Of a DNA stretch of 64,000 bases, positions 45,969 to 60,459 are shown piece by piece; position 1 is the stretch's first letter; each line of letters starts with the position of its first letter. Made by a program: the position numbers and the translations under genes. The DNA comes from Actinobacillus indolicus (GTDB lineage Bacteria; Pseudomonadota; Gammaproteobacteria; Enterobacterales; Pasteurellaceae): NCBI RefSeq assembly GCF_004519515.1, contig NZ_CP038145.1, positions 1,260,001-1,324,000 of the forward strand, read 5' to 3'. Below the pieces are notes generated by a model. It saw only the letters and a program-made list of their open reading frames with translations, ran no database searches and was not told the DNA's origin.

Positions 45969-47693
45969 CTACATTGTAGTCGGCTTCACCACTTTCAAAT
46001 TTAAAGCGTGAATTTTCGTATGACACGTTGGGTGTACCAAACATCGGTTGCTCAAACTATCTGAACCACCTAGTACTTTATAGGTAATGTGATGGTCGTG
46101 CCACCCTGTTTCTTTGGTAATCATACCTTGACATAACGCACATTTTCCTTTCTGTTCTTTGAATAAAGCTCGCCATTGTTGTCTATGAGATTGCTCTTCA
46201 TAAAGTCTGCGTTGGTTTAAAACTTCTTTATACAATTCCCATTCAGGTAAAAACGGATTGTAATCTGTCTTTATTTTCTTATGTCGTTTTATCTTAGTAT
46301 CACTACAATAAAGCAGGTCAAGCGGATATTGCTCGCCTTTTTCATTGATGTCTACTGTGCCAAACACCCAATTCCGAGTTGCCGTAGTACAAAAGTATTT
46401 CTCTTTTATCCAACGCGTCCCTTTATTTGAATGACGACGGCGACACCATTTCCATAAGACTTGCCAAATCAACATATCCATTCGATTATAGGTCGCTTTT
46501 GCTACACTATGTCTATGGTAGTTTGCCCACCCCTTGAGCATTGGGTTTAATACTTTAATCACATCGGACTGCTTGGCAGTACGCATTTCGGTCAATACTT
46601 TTTTCACTTTTCGGTAAAATGTTTCCACATTTTTCTTACTTGGTTTGATAAGTACTTTCCGCTTAAACCGTCGCACTGTCCAGCCTAAAAAGTCAAACCC
46701 TTGCTCAATGTGTACGATGTGAGTTTTTGTTTCTGATAGCGTTAAACCACGCTCTGCCAAGAAACCTTTAACTAATGGGATAACCTTCTCTTCCAGTATT
46801 TCTTGCGAACTTCCCGAAATAATAAAATCATCCGCATATCGCACCATATAGGTTTTGTTACGGATTATCTGTCTGCTTTGCTTTTTACCAAAATGCTCGG
46901 CAAGCAAAGTTTCCAATCCATCTAGTGCCATATTCGCTAAAGTTGGCGAAATGATTCCCCCTTGCGGAGTCCCTTCTTTCGTTGCCTTTAACTGTCCAAA
47001 CTCAACCACGCCTGATTTTAGCCACTTCCGCAATATCCGTTTGTTCATTGGGATATGCTGAATAAGCCAATCGTGGCTTATGTGGTCAAAGCATCCCTGT
47101 ATATCTGCATCAAGTACCCATTCTGCTGATTTCTTTTCTCCCCTTAAAGAGAAAATGCTGTGTATATGGTTAATCGCATCAGCTGTTGAACGGCTTATTC
47201 GAAATCCATAAGAGCTTTTATCAGCCAAGGTTTCTGCAACAGGTTGCAATCCCAACAGGTGCAAAGCTTGCATAGCTCTATCTTTCATCGTCGGAATACC
47301 CAGTGGGCGTTTCTTTCCATTTGCTTTGGGTATAAACACTCGCTTTAATGGGCTTGGCTTATACTTTTTGCCTGAAAGTTCACTAATTGCTTGCCATTTC
47401 AATTTGGGGGTATCCCAAATTGTTTTATCAACACCTGCGGTTCGTTTGCCTTTATTTTCAGTTACTCGTCGTACTGCTAATGCCTTCGCATAAAACGAGT
47501 GGGTCAGCATTCGTTGTAGGTTTTTAACCCTACGCCAATCGCCTTCCTGTGTTGCCTTCGCAATCCGCACCTGCATCCCTTTCACATACCTATTTACCTT
47601 ATACCAGTCGATATAATGCCATTGTGATATGTGTGAGATCGTTGGAGCTGGACTGCCTACTAATTTCTTAGTATGATGAGTTTGCTCTTTCAT
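45969..47693 (-). CDS. ltrA: Group II intron reverse transcriptase/maturase with HNH endonuclease
   Basis: 574 residues from ATG 47693 (GGAGATAGGT upstream); an ATG four codons earlier overlaps this site. The RT domain has RYADDFII (YADD about 286-289), then the maturase domain X ([19 protein letters not shown]). A C-terminal HNH domain (CALC at about 518, HDHHITY, then [12 protein letters not shown]) makes the second-strand cut. The full domain set suggests a mobile, active intron. It sits 16 bases before domain V, in domain IV. Confidence 0.95.
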   Translation of the reverse strand: MKEQTHHTKKLVGSPAPTISHISQWHYIDWYKVNRYVKGMQVRIAKATQEGDWRRVKNLQRMLTHSFYAKALAVRRVTENKGKRTAGVDKTIWDTPKLKWQAISELSGKKYKPSPLKRVFIPKANGKKRPLGIPTMKDRAMQALHLLGLQPVAETLADKSSYGFRISRSTADAINHIHSIFSLRGEKKSAEWVLDADIQGCFDHISHDWLIQHIPMNKRILRKWLKSGVVEFGQLKATKEGTPQGGIISPTLANMALDGLETLLAEHFGKKQSRQIIRNKTYMVRYADDFIISGSSQEILEEKVIPLVKGFLAERGLTLSETKTHIVHIEQGFDFLGWTVRRFKRKVLIKPSKKNVETFYRKVKKVLTEMRTAKQSDVIKVLNPMLKGWANYHRHSVAKATYNRMDMLIWQVLWKWCRRRHSNKGTRWIKEKYFCTTATRNWVFGTVDINEKGEQYPLDLLYCSDTKIKRHKKIKTDYNPFLPEWELYKEVLNQRRLYEEQSHRQQWRALFKEQKGKCALCQGMITKETGWHDHHITYKVLGGSDSLSNRCLVHPTCHTKIHALNLKVVKPTTM

Positions 47694-49257
47694 ACCTATC
47701 TCCATAAAGAGATAAGTCTTCTTGGTAATAGAATAGCTTCTCTAGCAGTTTGTAGACGTACAAGAGTTGCTATTGCGACCAATAGACTTACACTCTTGTT
47801 ATCTGTGTGAGATAAAGAGTGCTTGCGTTGGTTTATTTGATTATTGCTAATCAGCAAGCCAACGCTCGCTTTCTTCTTCTCGGTTAAAACGGCTAAGGAA
47901 TTGTCAGACATCTTGCGATGAAAGACCAGTTAGAAGTCTGCACCCTTTCGGGTTAGGTCATCTCTCATACCCTATTTGCACCATTACAGCACAACATTCG
48001 CTTTCTCTAACCTCTTCTACCTACATTCCCAACAGTATCACTTACGCTTTACCTGCCTTTTCAGGCGAAAATATAGGCTTACCAAGTTCCATTATTACCA
48101 CACGAGTGGGGAAGATACAGTCTGTTCTCCGACAGTGTTACGGTAACGTATTCCCACAAATAAAAGGAATAACCCACTGCATACCTTTTGGTTAGAGCCA
48201 ATAACTACCGTAGGCTCTTCAAATCTAACGAAGTTTATCAACTGTTCACTTTACATTTATCTTTCCACTCAACCTAGCCACTCAACATTATGTAGTTTAA
48301 TGCTTTCTTATTGTCTTCTCACGATTTCAATAACCCTTGCGGGGTGTACATTGTCAGGAAGCTCTGTACACTACCGTTGCCAGTAATGCACTATCCCTAG
48401 GTTACTGCTAGTTACATAACAGGTTACACTCATCAATGTTGTTGTACTGCCTATATCTTCAACGCTATTGATTGTAACAATGGTAATAACAGCTTACGCA
48501 TACTTACTAAGTTGTAATAAATAAGCCCTTACTGTTGCTTTAAAACTTAGCTTTTGTTATTAAGAATAACATTGTAAATCGACCACTTTTCATTAGATAG
48601 ATCAAACCTATGCTACTGTATGTAGACATTCTGTCTATTTATCACATAGCGAAGTAAGATGAGTCAATGAAAGTTTAGGTAAATTTGAACCGAACAACAG
48701 CCGTGCTGTTACCGCAAGCCATTCACGGGTGGTTATTATTCTCAAACCACAATGGGTGCTTCCTATTCGGAACGTCCCTTTGTTAAGATAAGTCGTAAAG
48801 GATACATTCAATCATAAGAAATTCCACTTTCTTATGGTCGGTTTTTCTCAGAATGCCGAAAACCTTTGGGATTTTATTTATAGTAGGTTGGATAACTAGT
48901 CTTTATGGACGATATGACATTTAGGAACTGACCCAAGCCACTCTACATAATGCAGGAGACTAACGGTAGTCATATCTTTCGATAACGGGTCTTGCTTTCT
49001 TACTCTTCTTAGCTTCTGACGAGAGAAATTAAGTACATCAGAGTGAAGACCATACCTTATTACCGCATAAAGTTGGACATTATCTTTCCCAACTTAGAAC
49101 CAAGTCTTGAGCAACGCTCCGTTCTTGGTCTGCCTACCCATCAAGCTCACAGAGCTATCAGAATAGTCGAAAGCAAGTGGTACGAAGACCACTTGCTTTC
49201 AACAATAACCCCTTGATATATAAGGAGTTATTGCCATAAGCACGACAACTTGTCGCA

Positions 49258-49258
<1 letters not shown>
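47694..49258 (-). ncRNA. Group II intron 5' part (domains I-III and start of IV)
   Basis: About 1.56 kb of structured non-coding RNA before the maturase ORF. A candidate EBS1, TATTTG, lies at 48157-48162 and is complementary to the last six exon bases CAAATA. Most ORF-containing introns need about 0.5-0.7 kb here, so this is long. No convincing gene is seen inside. Confidence 0.7.
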
Positions 49259-50499
<1,241 letters not shown>

Positions 50500-50514
50500 T
50501 TAAAAAGTTAAAAA

Positions 50515-52617
50515 TTATTTTTTACGCGCTTCGATAACTGCAGCTGCAACACTTGCTGGAGCTTCAGCATATTTTAACGGTTCCATTGAGTATGATGCAC
50601 GACCTTGAGTTTGTGAACGTAAGTCTGTTGCATAACCAAACATCTCTGAAAGTGGAACTTCAGCATTGATTTTAACAACGAACTCGTTCGCTTCTTGACC
50701 GTTTACCATAGCACGACGACGGCTTAAGTCACCAATTACGTCACCAACATAATCTGGTGGAGTTTCAACTTCTACCTTCATGATTGGCTCAAGTAGAACT
50801 GGGCTTGCTTTAGCGAACGCTGCTTTAAATGCTAATGACGCTGCTAATTTGAACGCTAATTCTGATGAGTCAACATCGTGGTATGAACCGAAGTGTAAAC
50901 GTACACCTAAATCCACTACAGGGTAGCCTGCTAATGGACCAGATTTAAGTTGTTCTTGGATACCTTTATCAACTGCAGGGATGTATTCACCAGGGATTAC
51001 ACCACCTTTGATTTCGTTCACGAACTCGTATCCTGGACCTTCTGGATCTAATGGATATAAGTCGATAACAACGTGACCGTATTGACCACGACCACCTGAT
51101 TGTTTCGCGTGTTTACCTTCAACATCGTTAACACGAGTACGGATAGTTTCACGGTAAGATACTTGTGGTTTACCGATGTTCGCTTCCACTTTGAACTCAC
51201 GTTTCATACGGTCAACGATGATGTCTAAGTGTAACTCACCCATACCTGAAATGATGGTTTCGCCTGACTCTTCATCTGTGTGAACACGGAATGAAGGGTC
51301 TTCTTGTGCTAAACGACCTAACGCTAAGCCCATTTTCTCTTGGTCAGCTTTAGTTTTTGGTTCTACCGCTACAGAGATTACTGGCTCTGGGAATTCCATA
51401 CGCTCAAGGATGATTGGAGCATCTTGTGCACATAATGTGTCACCTGTACCTACATCTTTTAAGCCGATCGCTGCAGCGATGTCGCCCGCACGAACTTCTT
51501 TGATTTCATCACGTTTGTTTGCGTGCATCTGTACGATACGGCCGAAACGTTCACGTTTTTGTTTTACAGAGTTATAAACTGTATCACCAGAGTTAATTAC
51601 ACCTGAGTATACACGGAAGAAGGTTAAGTTACCTACGAATGGGTCAGTTGCAATTTTGAATGCTAATGAAGAGAATGGCTCATCATCGCTCGCGTGACGT
51701 TCACCAGGAGTACCATCTTCGTTGATACCTTCGATTGCTGGAATATCTGTTGGTGCTGGTAAGTAGTCGATTACCGCATCAAGCATAGCTTGAACACCTT
51801 TGTTTTTGAATGCAGAACCACAGCAAACTGGGATGACTTCGCCCGCTAATACGCGTTGACGTAATGCAGTTTTGATCTCTTCTTCAGTTAATTCTTCACC
51901 AGAGAAGAATTTTTCCATTAACTCTTCAGATGCTTCTGCAGCTGCTTCAACTAGGTTACCGCGCCATTCTTCACACGCAGCTAACATATCCGCTGGAACA
52001 TCTTCGTATGTAAATGTCATACCTTGGTCAGCTTCATTCCAGTTGATCGCTTTCATTTTGATAAGGTCAACTACGCCTTTGAAGTTATCTTCAGCACCGA
52101 TTGGAAGTTGAAGCGGAACAGAGTTACCACCTAAACGAGTTTTGATTTGTTCAACAACACGTAGGAAGTTTGCACCAGTACGGTCCATTTTGTTTACGAA
52201 CGCAATACGTGGAACTTTATATTTGTTAGCTTGACGCCATACAGTTTCAGATTGTGGTTGAACACCACCAACCGCACAGTAAACCATTACCGCACCGTCG
52301 AGAACACGCATTGAACGTTCTACTTCGATTGTGAAGTCAACGTGTCCCGGAGTATCGATAACGTTGATACGGTGTTGTGGGTACTGTTGAGACATACCAG
52401 ACCAGAACGCTGTTGTTGCAGCTGAGGTGATTGTGATACCACGCTCTTGTTCTTGTTCCATCCAGTCCATCGTCGCTGCACCATCGTGTACTTCACCGAT
52501 TTTGTGACTTACACCTGTATAGAAAAGGATACGCTCTGAGGTAGTTGTTTTACCTGCGTCGATGTGAGCACTGATACCGATATTACGGTAGCGCTCAATG
52601 GGAGTTGTACGAGCCAT
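50515..52617 (-). CDS. fusA: Elongation factor G
   Basis: 700 residues. GTPase that drives translocation. The P-loop [15 protein letters not shown], switch [32 protein letters not shown] and NKMDR are present, then domains II-V ending [11 protein letters not shown]. Member of the str operon between rpsG and tufA. Confidence 0.98.
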   Translation of the reverse strand: MARTTPIERYRNIGISAHIDAGKTTTSERILFYTGVSHKIGEVHDGAATMDWMEQEQERGITITSAATTAFWSGMSQQYPQHRINVIDTPGHVDFTIEVERSMRVLDGAVMVYCAVGGVQPQSETVWRQANKYKVPRIAFVNKMDRTGANFLRVVEQIKTRLGGNSVPLQLPIGAEDNFKGVVDLIKMKAINWNEADQGMTFTYEDVPADMLAACEEWRGNLVEAAAEASEELMEKFFSGEELTEEEIKTALRQRVLAGEVIPVCCGSAFKNKGVQAMLDAVIDYLPAPTDIPAIEGINEDGTPGERHASDDEPFSSLAFKIATDPFVGNLTFFRVYSGVINSGDTVYNSVKQKRERFGRIVQMHANKRDEIKEVRAGDIAAAIGLKDVGTGDTLCAQDAPIILERMEFPEPVISVAVEPKTKADQEKMGLALGRLAQEDPSFRVHTDEESGETIISGMGELHLDIIVDRMKREFKVEANIGKPQVSYRETIRTRVNDVEGKHAKQSGGRGQYGHVVIDLYPLDPEGPGYEFVNEIKGGVIPGEYIPAVDKGIQEQLKSGPLAGYPVVDLGVRLHFGSYHDVDSSELAFKLAASLAFKAAFAKASPVLLEPIMKVEVETPPDYVGDVIGDLSRRRAMVNGQEANEFVVKINAEVPLSEMFGYATDLRSQTQGRASYSMEPLKYAEAPASVAAAVIEARKK

Positions 52618-52710
52618 TATTATTACCTTATTTGGAATCTAATGTAAATTTATATAGTAAGAGGCTTCATCGCAAATTTTGAGATGAAGCCTACAAAAAT
52701 CAAAAGCTTA

Positions 52711-53196
<486 letters not shown>

Positions 53197-53307
53197 TTAT
53201 AAATCTTCAGGATATCCAAAACTCATCTTTTGCGACTAAGCGCCTTTGACTGGAGTTTATGGTTTAAATATTAATTTAGACGTTTGGCCTTACTTAACGG
53301 AGAACCA

Positions 53308-53773
<466 letters not shown>

Positions 53774-53915
53774 GTCCATTTAAATTTTGCAAAATTTTTC
53801 CTAAAAGCCACCGCTTGTAAAGGCGTAAATATAACAAATGTGTTTGATAGGTAAGAGACACTTTCTCTCTGAGGTTCCTCTTGCTACACTATGCACATTA
53901 TTTTTGGAGATTATT

Positions 53916-54878
53916 ATGTCACAACAAAAAATCGGCGTATTGCTTGCTAATCTTGGTACACCTGATGAACCTACAACACCCGCAGTCAAACGCTATCTTA
54001 AACAATTTTTAAGTGATCCGCGTGTTATCGACCTACCTAAGTGGAAATGGCAATTTATTCTCAATTTTATGGTGCTACCTAAACGGGCGCCAAGAGTTGT
54101 AGAAGCGTATAAATCTATTTGGACTGAAGCCGGTTCGCCTTTGCTTTCCATTTCTCGCCAACAACAAAAAGCGGTTCAATCTTATTTCAATGCTAAAAAT
54201 CAAAACGTCATTGTAGAATTAGGCATGAGCTATGGTAACCCAAGCATTGAAAGTGCAGTAGAACGTTTGATTAAACATGATGTTGAGAAAATCATTGTAC
54301 TTCCGCTTTATCCACAATATAGCTCAACGACAACCGCTTCTGTATTTGATGCCTTTGCCCGTGCGCTTACACAACATAAGAAAGTGGTTCCTTTTGAATT
54401 TATCCATAATTATCATAATGAGCCTTTATATATCAAAGCTCTCGCCAATACTATTCAATTAGAACAGGATGAATTATTGCTGTTCTCTTTTCATGGCATA
54501 CCTGCTCGTTATGAAACGGAGGGTGATTTCTATGCAGAACATTGCCGTAAAACAGCACATTTGGTTGCGGAACAGCTCGATCTTACGGAGAAACAATGGC
54601 ATATCTCTTTCCAATCTCGCTTTGGCAAAGAAGAGTGGCTTAAACCTTATACTGATGAAACCTTAATGGGCTTTCCATCCAAAAACATCAAAAAAGTTGC
54701 CGTTATCTGTCCTGGATTCTCTGCAGACTGTTTAGAAACAATAGAAGAGATTGCAGAAGAGAATCGTGAAAACTTTGAACATGCAGGCGGAGAAAGTTAC
54801 CGCTATATCCCAGCTTTAAATGCCAATAGCGATCATATCCGCCTACTCGTTAAACTTATCGAAGATAAATTAGCTTAA
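53916..54878 (+). CDS. hemH: Ferrochelatase
   Basis: 320 residues from ATG 53916 with TTTGGAG upstream. It inserts Fe(II) into protoporphyrin IX, the last step of heme synthesis. Motifs: [32 protein letters not shown] with the catalytic His, [11 protein letters not shown] and [17 protein letters not shown]. Full length. Confidence 0.97.
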   Translation: MSQQKIGVLLANLGTPDEPTTPAVKRYLKQFLSDPRVIDLPKWKWQFILNFMVLPKRAPRVVEAYKSIWTEAGSPLLSISRQQQKAVQSYFNAKNQNVIVELGMSYGNPSIESAVERLIKHDVEKIIVLPLYPQYSSTTTASVFDAFARALTQHKKVVPFEFIHNYHNEPLYIKALANTIQLEQDELLLFSFHGIPARYETEGDFYAEHCRKTAHLVAEQLDLTEKQWHISFQSRFGKEEWLKPYTDETLMGFPSKNIKKVAVICPGFSADCLETIEEIAEENRENFEHAGGESYRYIPALNANSDHIRLLVKLIEDKLA

Positions 54879-54884
54879 TTTTCT

Positions 54885-54925
54885 AAAGCCTTTTTCTCCC
54901 TATTTTTTGGGAAAAAAGGCTTTTT
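54885..54925 (+). terminator. Terminator of hemH
   Basis: AAAGCCTTTTTCTCCC pairs with GGGAAAAAAGGCTTT, followed by TT. Confidence 0.85.
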
Positions 54926-55121
54926 CTTTGCCCTCCATCACGCTAGAATAAAAATTTTTAGATAAAATTTAATTAAATTGCATTTATATTAAATAAAATT
55001 CAATATTAATGCATTTTGTTTGAATTTTTAACTTCAGCTATTGTTGATTTAATAGAAATTGGTTAACTTCTCTTTGCACCCAAAATGGAGTGTATTAATC
55101 AAAATATACAGGAGTTAAACC

Positions 55122-55460
55122 ATGAAACAAATTACAACAATTATAAATCCTTTCCGTCTTGATGATTTAAGAGAAGCGGTTTCTGATCTTGGCATACATG
55201 GTATGACCGTCACAGAAGTCAAAGGCTTTGGTCGTCAAAAAGGGCATGTCGAAAACTATCGAGGTGCTGAGTATGCGGTGGATTTCCTACCTAAAATCAA
55301 AGTTGAAATTGCGGTAAGCGATGATGTTGTCGAAGATGTCATTGGTGTGATTCAACAATCTGTTAAAACTGGCAAAGTAGGTGATGGAAAGATTTTTGTC
55401 ACCGATATTGAACGTGTTATCCGTATTCGAACGGGTGAAACAGACGACGACGCTCTATAA
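55122..55460 (+). CDS. glnK: PII nitrogen regulatory protein GlnK
   Basis: 112 residues. The T-loop YRGAEYAVDFLPK carries Tyr51, the uridylylation site. TGKVGDGKIFVTDIERVIRIRTGE is typical. The linkage to amtB (18 bases apart) supports GlnK rather than GlnB. It gates the ammonium channel. No sigma-54 promoter is seen upstream. Confidence 0.95.
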   Translation: MKQITTIINPFRLDDLREAVSDLGIHGMTVTEVKGFGRQKGHVENYRGAEYAVDFLPKIKVEIAVSDDVVEDVIGVIQQSVKTGKVGDGKIFVTDIERVIRIRTGETDDDAL

Positions 55461-55478
55461 GACAATAAGGATATGATT

Positions 55479-56786
55479 ATGAAAAAATTATCAATTTTAC
55501 TTGGACTTTCTCTTTTACCCACATTGAGCTATGCCGAAACCTCTTGGTGGCAACCTTTATCAGCATTAAATAGTGGCGATACTGCATGGGTAATGATTTC
55601 TGCCATTTTAGTACTCTTTATGACTATTCCTGGCTTAGCGCTGTTTTATGGCGGTATGGTGCGTAAGAAAAACGTACTCAGCACAATGATGCACAGTTTT
55701 TCTGTAACCGCTTTAATTTCAGTATTATGGATTACCGTCGGCTACTCCTTAGCTTTCACCGAAGGTAATGCGTTTATCGGTGGTTTTGATCGCCTATTCT
55801 TATCCGGCATGGGATTAGATCTTGCTAAAGAGATGACAACCATTGCCCCTAACGCAGGCACAGTACCTGAAGCCGTATTTATGTTTTTCCAAATGACCTT
55901 TGCAGTAATCTCTGTAGCGATTATTTCAGGTGCATTTGCAGAACGTATGAAATACTCCGCAATGATGTGGTTCTCTGGACTTTGGTTCTTACTGGTCTAT
56001 GTACCAACTTGCCACTGGGTTTGGGGTGGTGGCTTTATGGCTGAAGGCGGTGTGTTAGACTACGCTGGTGGTACCGTCGTACACATTAACGCAGGGGTTG
56101 CAGGTTTAGTAGCTGCGATTGTAGTCGGCAAACGTGTCGGCTATGGCAAAGAAGCAATGCCACCACACAACATGGTTTACACCTTAATGGGAACAGCAAT
56201 GCTTTGGGTTGGCTGGTTTGGCTTCAACGCAGGTTCAGCTGTGGCAGCAAACGCATCTGCAGGTATGGCAATGGCTGTGACACAAATTGCGGCAACCTTT
56301 GGTGCATTAACGTGGTTAATTTGTGAAAAAATCGCAGGACACCGCCCTTCTGCATTAGGTTTAGCATCAGGTGCTGTCGCAGGATTAGTCGGAATTACGC
56401 CTGCAGCTGGTTTTGTTGATCCACAAGGCGCCATCTTCATCGGTATCATTACCGCAGTAGTTTGCTACTTTTCTGTCTCCGTACTCAAACACAAACTAGG
56501 CTACGATGACTCTTTAGATGCCTTTGGTATCCACGGTTTCGGCGGTATTGCAGGAGCAGTATTGACAGGTATCTTCTTCAACAACACGATTTTTGGTGGC
56601 GAAGCGACTGTCGGTAGCCAAGTGTTAACCCAATTAAAAGATGTCATCATCACCGTGCTTTATAGTGGTATCGTCAGCTTTATTCTTCTCAAAATCATTG
56701 AGAAAATCACAAAAGGTTTACGTGTGGAACGTGACGAAGAACGTGAAGGTTTGGATATTACCATCCACGGCGAGCGCGTTGAATAA
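55479..56786 (+). CDS. amtB: Ammonium transporter
   Basis: 435 residues from ATG 55479, best spaced from AAGG; ATG 55473 is possible. A signal peptide is followed by 11 TM helices. Family marks: GLALFYGGMVRKKN, FAERMKYSAMMWFSGLWFLLVY, the pore His pair regions (VVHINAG and AFGIHGFGG). Ammonium uptake under control of GlnK. Confidence 0.96.
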   Translation: MKKLSILLGLSLLPTLSYAETSWWQPLSALNSGDTAWVMISAILVLFMTIPGLALFYGGMVRKKNVLSTMMHSFSVTALISVLWITVGYSLAFTEGNAFIGGFDRLFLSGMGLDLAKEMTTIAPNAGTVPEAVFMFFQMTFAVISVAIISGAFAERMKYSAMMWFSGLWFLLVYVPTCHWVWGGGFMAEGGVLDYAGGTVVHINAGVAGLVAAIVVGKRVGYGKEAMPPHNMVYTLMGTAMLWVGWFGFNAGSAVAANASAGMAMAVTQIAATFGALTWLICEKIAGHRPSALGLASGAVAGLVGITPAAGFVDPQGAIFIGIITAVVCYFSVSVLKHKLGYDDSLDAFGIHGFGGIAGAVLTGIFFNNTIFGGEATVGSQVLTQLKDVIITVLYSGIVSFILLKIIEKITKGLRVERDEEREGLDITIHGERVE

Positions 56787-56810
56787 CGATTAACAAGACA
56801 ATCGAACTTA

Positions 56811-56866
56811 CAAGCGGTAAGATGGACTAAGTTTTTTGCAAATAATTAGTCAAATCTTACCGCTTG
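56811..56866 (+). terminator. Inverted uptake-signal pair after amtB
   Basis: CAAGCGGTAAGAT (56811-56823) faces ATCTTACCGCTTG (56854-56866). It ends 15 bp before the peptidase start. Confidence 0.7.
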
Positions 56867-56880
56867 CCTTTGGAGATAAA

Positions 56881-58908
56881 ATGAAAAAAACACTCTCTTT
56901 TAGTCTTATTGCCCTAGCTTTAGGCTTAACGGCTTGTACCACGAAAACCTATCAAAGCACCTTAACCGAAGGGGTGGATAACAGCGTTGCCCCACAGCAA
57001 GATTTTTATCGCTATGTGAATGGTAAGTGGCTGGATACCGCCCAAATCCCTGCGGATCGTACTTCTTGGGGAACCTTAGCAGAACTTAATGAATTGAATG
57101 AAAAGCGTTCCGTTGAGCTGTTACAAGCGGTGATTTCAGACCCAAATTTTGCGAATGATGAAAAAGCACAACGTTTAAAAGCACTTTATCAAAGTTATAC
57201 CGATTTGACTGCCCGTGAAAAGCTCGGTTTAAGTCCAATTCAAGCTGATTTAATCCGAATTGATCAGATAAAAACCTTTGCCGAGTTAGAACAATACTTA
57301 ATTGACGAAACCAAGCAAGGCAATGAGATGTTATTTGGTTGGTCGGTGTTTGCTCACCTGAAAAATTCTCGCCAAAATGCGATCTATTTCAGTAATGATA
57401 GCCTTGGTTTGAGCAACGATTATTATCAAAAAGATACCCCTGAAAATCGTAAAACATTACAGCTTTATCAAGATTATGTCGCACAAATGCTTCATTTTGC
57501 TCAGGTAAAAAATCCGAAGCAAAAAGCGAAAGCGATTGTGGAATATGAAAAAGCGATTGCGAAAACCCTATTTACCAATGAACAGCGTCGAGATATTCAA
57601 AAACGCTATAATCCTTTATCTATCAATGAATTAGCTAAAGCAAGTAAACATATTAATCTGGCGAATTATCTTAAAGCCGTTGGGGTGAATACGGAAGAAG
57701 TGATTGTTTGGGAACCGAATTTCTTAAAGCAGTTTGATCAGCTCATCAATCCACAAAATCTTGGGTTAATTAAAGATTACCTACGCTTTAAAACCATTTC
57801 AAATGCGTCCACCTATTTAAACAAAGCCTTAGATGATGCGAATTTTGCTTTTTATGGCAAGCAGTTGGTCGGGCAGAAACAGCAAAGGCCGTTAGATAAA
57901 CGAGCGTTACGTTTGATTAACAACCAAATCGGGCAGGAATTTGCTCAATTTTATGTGGAAAAATTCTTCCCTGCAACAGCCAAAAAAGACCTACTTGAAA
58001 TGGCTGGCTATTTGGTCAAAGCCTATCATTATCGTATCGACAATTTAAGTTGGATGTCGCCAGAAACCAAAGCAAAAGCGAAAGTGAAGCTAGATAAATT
58101 CATCATTGAAGTAGGTTATCCAAACAAATGGAAAGATTATAGCCAACTGCATTTGAAAACCGTAGAACAAGGCGGTTCGCTTTATGCTAACTTGCGTGAA
58201 ATTGCCAAATGGAATTATCAAGAAGCCTTGAACAAAATCGGCAAGCCTGTTGATTTGAATGAATGGGGAATGTTGCCACAGGTGGTGAATGCTTCTTATA
58301 GCCCATTGATGAACCGTATTGTATTCCCTGCCGGGATCTTACAAGCACCGCTTTATGATATGAACGCTGATCCTGCCGTTAATTTTGGGGCTATCGGTGC
58401 CATTATCGGACACGAAATCACCCACGGCTTTGACGACAGCGGTTCAAAATTTGATGGTGATGGCAACTTAAAAGAGTGGTGGACAGCAGAAGATCGACAA
58501 AAATTTGAAGCCCTTGCAGATCAACTGGTTGCTCAATTTGATAAATTTGAAGTCGTCCCGAAAATCTTTGTCAATGGACGTTTCACCTTAGGGGAAAACA
58601 TTGCGGATCTGGGCGGATTAAGTATTGCTTATGATGCCTTAAAACGTTATGAGCAAGATCACGGCGTAACCCCAACTTTGGAGAACCTTACCCCAGATCA
58701 ACGCTTTTTTATGAGCTGGACACGTTCGTGGCGAAATAAAGCGACGGTCCAAGCCTTAACGCACCAAGTGAAAAGCGATCCACACGCCCCAGGACAATAC
58801 CGTGCTTTTGCCCCTGTATTAAATATCTCAGGCTTCCATAATGCTTTTAATACAAAGCAAGGTGATGCAATGTACCGTCCGATTAATGAGCGGATTAGGA
58901 TTTGGTAA
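56881..58908 (+). CDS. pepO: M13-family metalloendopeptidase lipoprotein (PepO)
   Basis: 675 residues from ATG 56881; an upstream extension runs through the terminator. A lipobox LTAC suggests an outer- or inner-membrane lipoprotein. Zinc motif HEITH at 511-515, then GENIADLGG with the third ligand Glu, and the C-terminal ...MYRPINERIRIW typical of neprilysin-like enzymes. Cuts peptides in the periplasm or at the surface. Confidence 0.94.
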   Translation: MKKTLSFSLIALALGLTACTTKTYQSTLTEGVDNSVAPQQDFYRYVNGKWLDTAQIPADRTSWGTLAELNELNEKRSVELLQAVISDPNFANDEKAQRLKALYQSYTDLTAREKLGLSPIQADLIRIDQIKTFAELEQYLIDETKQGNEMLFGWSVFAHLKNSRQNAIYFSNDSLGLSNDYYQKDTPENRKTLQLYQDYVAQMLHFAQVKNPKQKAKAIVEYEKAIAKTLFTNEQRRDIQKRYNPLSINELAKASKHINLANYLKAVGVNTEEVIVWEPNFLKQFDQLINPQNLGLIKDYLRFKTISNASTYLNKALDDANFAFYGKQLVGQKQQRPLDKRALRLINNQIGQEFAQFYVEKFFPATAKKDLLEMAGYLVKAYHYRIDNLSWMSPETKAKAKVKLDKFIIEVGYPNKWKDYSQLHLKTVEQGGSLYANLREIAKWNYQEALNKIGKPVDLNEWGMLPQVVNASYSPLMNRIVFPAGILQAPLYDMNADPAVNFGAIGAIIGHEITHGFDDSGSKFDGDGNLKEWWTAEDRQKFEALADQLVAQFDKFEVVPKIFVNGRFTLGENIADLGGLSIAYDALKRYEQDHGVTPTLENLTPDQRFFMSWTRSWRNKATVQALTHQVKSDPHAPGQYRAFAPVLNISGFHNAFNTKQGDAMYRPINERIRIW

Positions 58909-58923
58909 TTAATAATAAATAAA

Positions 58924-58950
58924 AAACGCCAGTTATCAAAACTGGCGTTT
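58924..58950. terminator. Hairpin terminator between pepO and tRNA-Ser
   Basis: AAACGCCAGTT, loop ATCAA, AACTGGCGTTT, with A-run before and T-ending after, usable from both strands. Confidence 0.78.
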
Positions 58951-58958
58951 AAAATAAG

Positions 58959-59048
58959 TGGCGGAGGAAGTGAGATTCGAACTCACGGAGGGCGTTAACC
59001 CTCGCCGGTTTTCAAGACCGGTGCATTCAACCGCTCTGCCATTCCTCC
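58959..59048 (-). tRNA. serT: tRNA-Ser (TGA anticodon), copy 1
   Basis: 90 bases on the minus strand with encoded CCA, long variable arm, acceptor GGAGGAA. The anticodon loop CTTGAAA gives TGA. Identical to the copy at 59133-59222, with an 84-bp spacer that is not duplicated. Confidence 0.95.
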
Positions 59049-59132
59049 GAGTTGAAAGCTATTTTTAATTTTTATTTGCTCTTGAGAGCGAAAACCTGCT
59101 GATAATTACTTATCAACAGGCTGTATATTCAG

Positions 59133-59222
59133 TGGCGGAGGAAGTGAGATTCGAACTCACGGAGGGCGTTAACCCTCGCCGGTTTTCAAGACCGGTGCAT
59201 TCAACCGCTCTGCCATTCCTCC
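59133..59222 (-). tRNA. serT: tRNA-Ser (TGA anticodon), copy 2
   Basis: Identical 90-base tRNA, upstream of copy 1 in the direction of transcription. The two are probably made as one precursor. Confidence 0.95.
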
Positions 59223-59312
59223 GCTGAAAACAGGCGGAATGATATAGATAACTCTGAACTAGGTCAAGCACAAAATGATGCAAAACCGTCAAATGTTCTA
59301 TTTTTCGCCTAC

Positions 59313-60407
59313 TTAGCTGTTACGAATTAACCAAACCCCACTTTCAATATGCTCGGTGTAAGGGAATTGGTCGAACAATGCACAGCGTTCAATGCGGTGA
59401 GTTTGAGTTAATTGTTTTAAATTGTCGGCTAACGTATGTGGATTGCAAGAGATATAGAGGATTCTTTCATAGCCCTGCACCATATCTAACGTGGCTTGAT
59501 CAAGCCCTGCTCGTGGCGGATCAACAAAAATGGTATTGCAATCATATTGTTTTAGGTCAATACCACGCAAGCGGTAAAAGGCTCGAACGCCATTCATCGC
59601 TTCCGTAAATTCTTCCGCAGACATTCGGATAATTTGCAAGTTATCTACACCGTTTACTTCAATATTATATTGGGCAGATTCTACCGATGATTTTGAAATC
59701 TCGGTCGCTAGCACCTTACGAAATTGGTTTGCTAACGCAATTGAAAAATTACCATTGCCACAATAGAGTTCTAATAAATCACCCTTACTATTTGCCGTAC
59801 AAGCTCTCGCCCATTCCAACATTTTGATGTTCATTTTGCCGTTGGGTTGCGTGAAACTATTTTCCACTTGGCGATAACGGTAAACTTTGCCATCAACATT
59901 CAAGGCTTCTTCTACATAATCACAATCTAATGCAATTTTTTGCTTCGTCGCACGCCCGATTAACTGGACATCAAAACCATAGCCGATCAAGCGTTGTTTA
60001 AGTAACTTCGCTTGCACTATCCATTCTTCTGTCAGCGATTTATGATAAAGCATTGAAACGGCGATTTGCCCACTTAATGTACTTAAATAGTCAATCTGAA
60101 ACAGTTTACGCGTCAGTAACTCGTTACCTTTGATTTCAGCCAGCAACACTGTCATCATTCGATTAATCAGTTGGCTTGCAATCGGAAATTGATCGACACG
60201 GTAGCGTTGTTTAGTCGCTTGATCGAACATAATGTGATAAAGATCGCCATTATCGTGCCAGACACGAAATTCTGCACGTAAGCGAAAATGGCTTGTGTCA
60301 GAAGCAAAAACGTCAAGTTCAGGTGCATTAAAAGGTGCAAGTAAAGCGGTGAGATTCTCAGCTTTTTTTGCAAGTAACGCTGGATATTGATGAATTGGTA
60401 AGGTCAT
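59313..60407 (-). CDS. trmA: tRNA (uracil-54-C5)-methyltransferase
   Basis: 364 residues. It makes ribothymidine in the T-loop of all tRNAs. Motifs: the SAM loop [24 protein letters not shown] and the nucleophile Cys in [14 protein letters not shown]. It also has C-terminal [10 protein letters not shown]. Full E. coli length. Confidence 0.96.
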   Translation of the reverse strand: MTLPIHQYPALLAKKAENLTALLAPFNAPELDVFASDTSHFRLRAEFRVWHDNGDLYHIMFDQATKQRYRVDQFPIASQLINRMMTVLLAEIKGNELLTRKLFQIDYLSTLSGQIAVSMLYHKSLTEEWIVQAKLLKQRLIGYGFDVQLIGRATKQKIALDCDYVEEALNVDGKVYRYRQVENSFTQPNGKMNIKMLEWARACTANSKGDLLELYCGNGNFSIALANQFRKVLATEISKSSVESAQYNIEVNGVDNLQIIRMSAEEFTEAMNGVRAFYRLRGIDLKQYDCNTIFVDPPRAGLDQATLDMVQGYERILYISCNPHTLADNLKQLTQTHRIERCALFDQFPYTEHIESGVWLIRNS

Positions 60408-60459
60408 TTGAATTTATCAAAAAGGAAAAAGAAAAGGCTTTTTCAAGCCTTCCCACACA

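Noticed and set aside
47696..47911. 71-residue ORF just upstream of the intron maturase
   Set aside because: It lies in structured intron RNA (domain III/IV), overlaps the maturase start and has no protein-like family pattern.
55040..55090. Sigma-54 promoter before glnK
   Set aside because: TTGG and TTGCA are present near 55060-55076, but the GG-GC spacing is 13 rather than 10 bases.
58959..59222. Recent tandem duplication of a longer segment holding tRNA-Ser
   Set aside because: Only the 90-base genes match; the 84-bp spacer is unlike the other flanks, so this is an ordinary tRNA pair.
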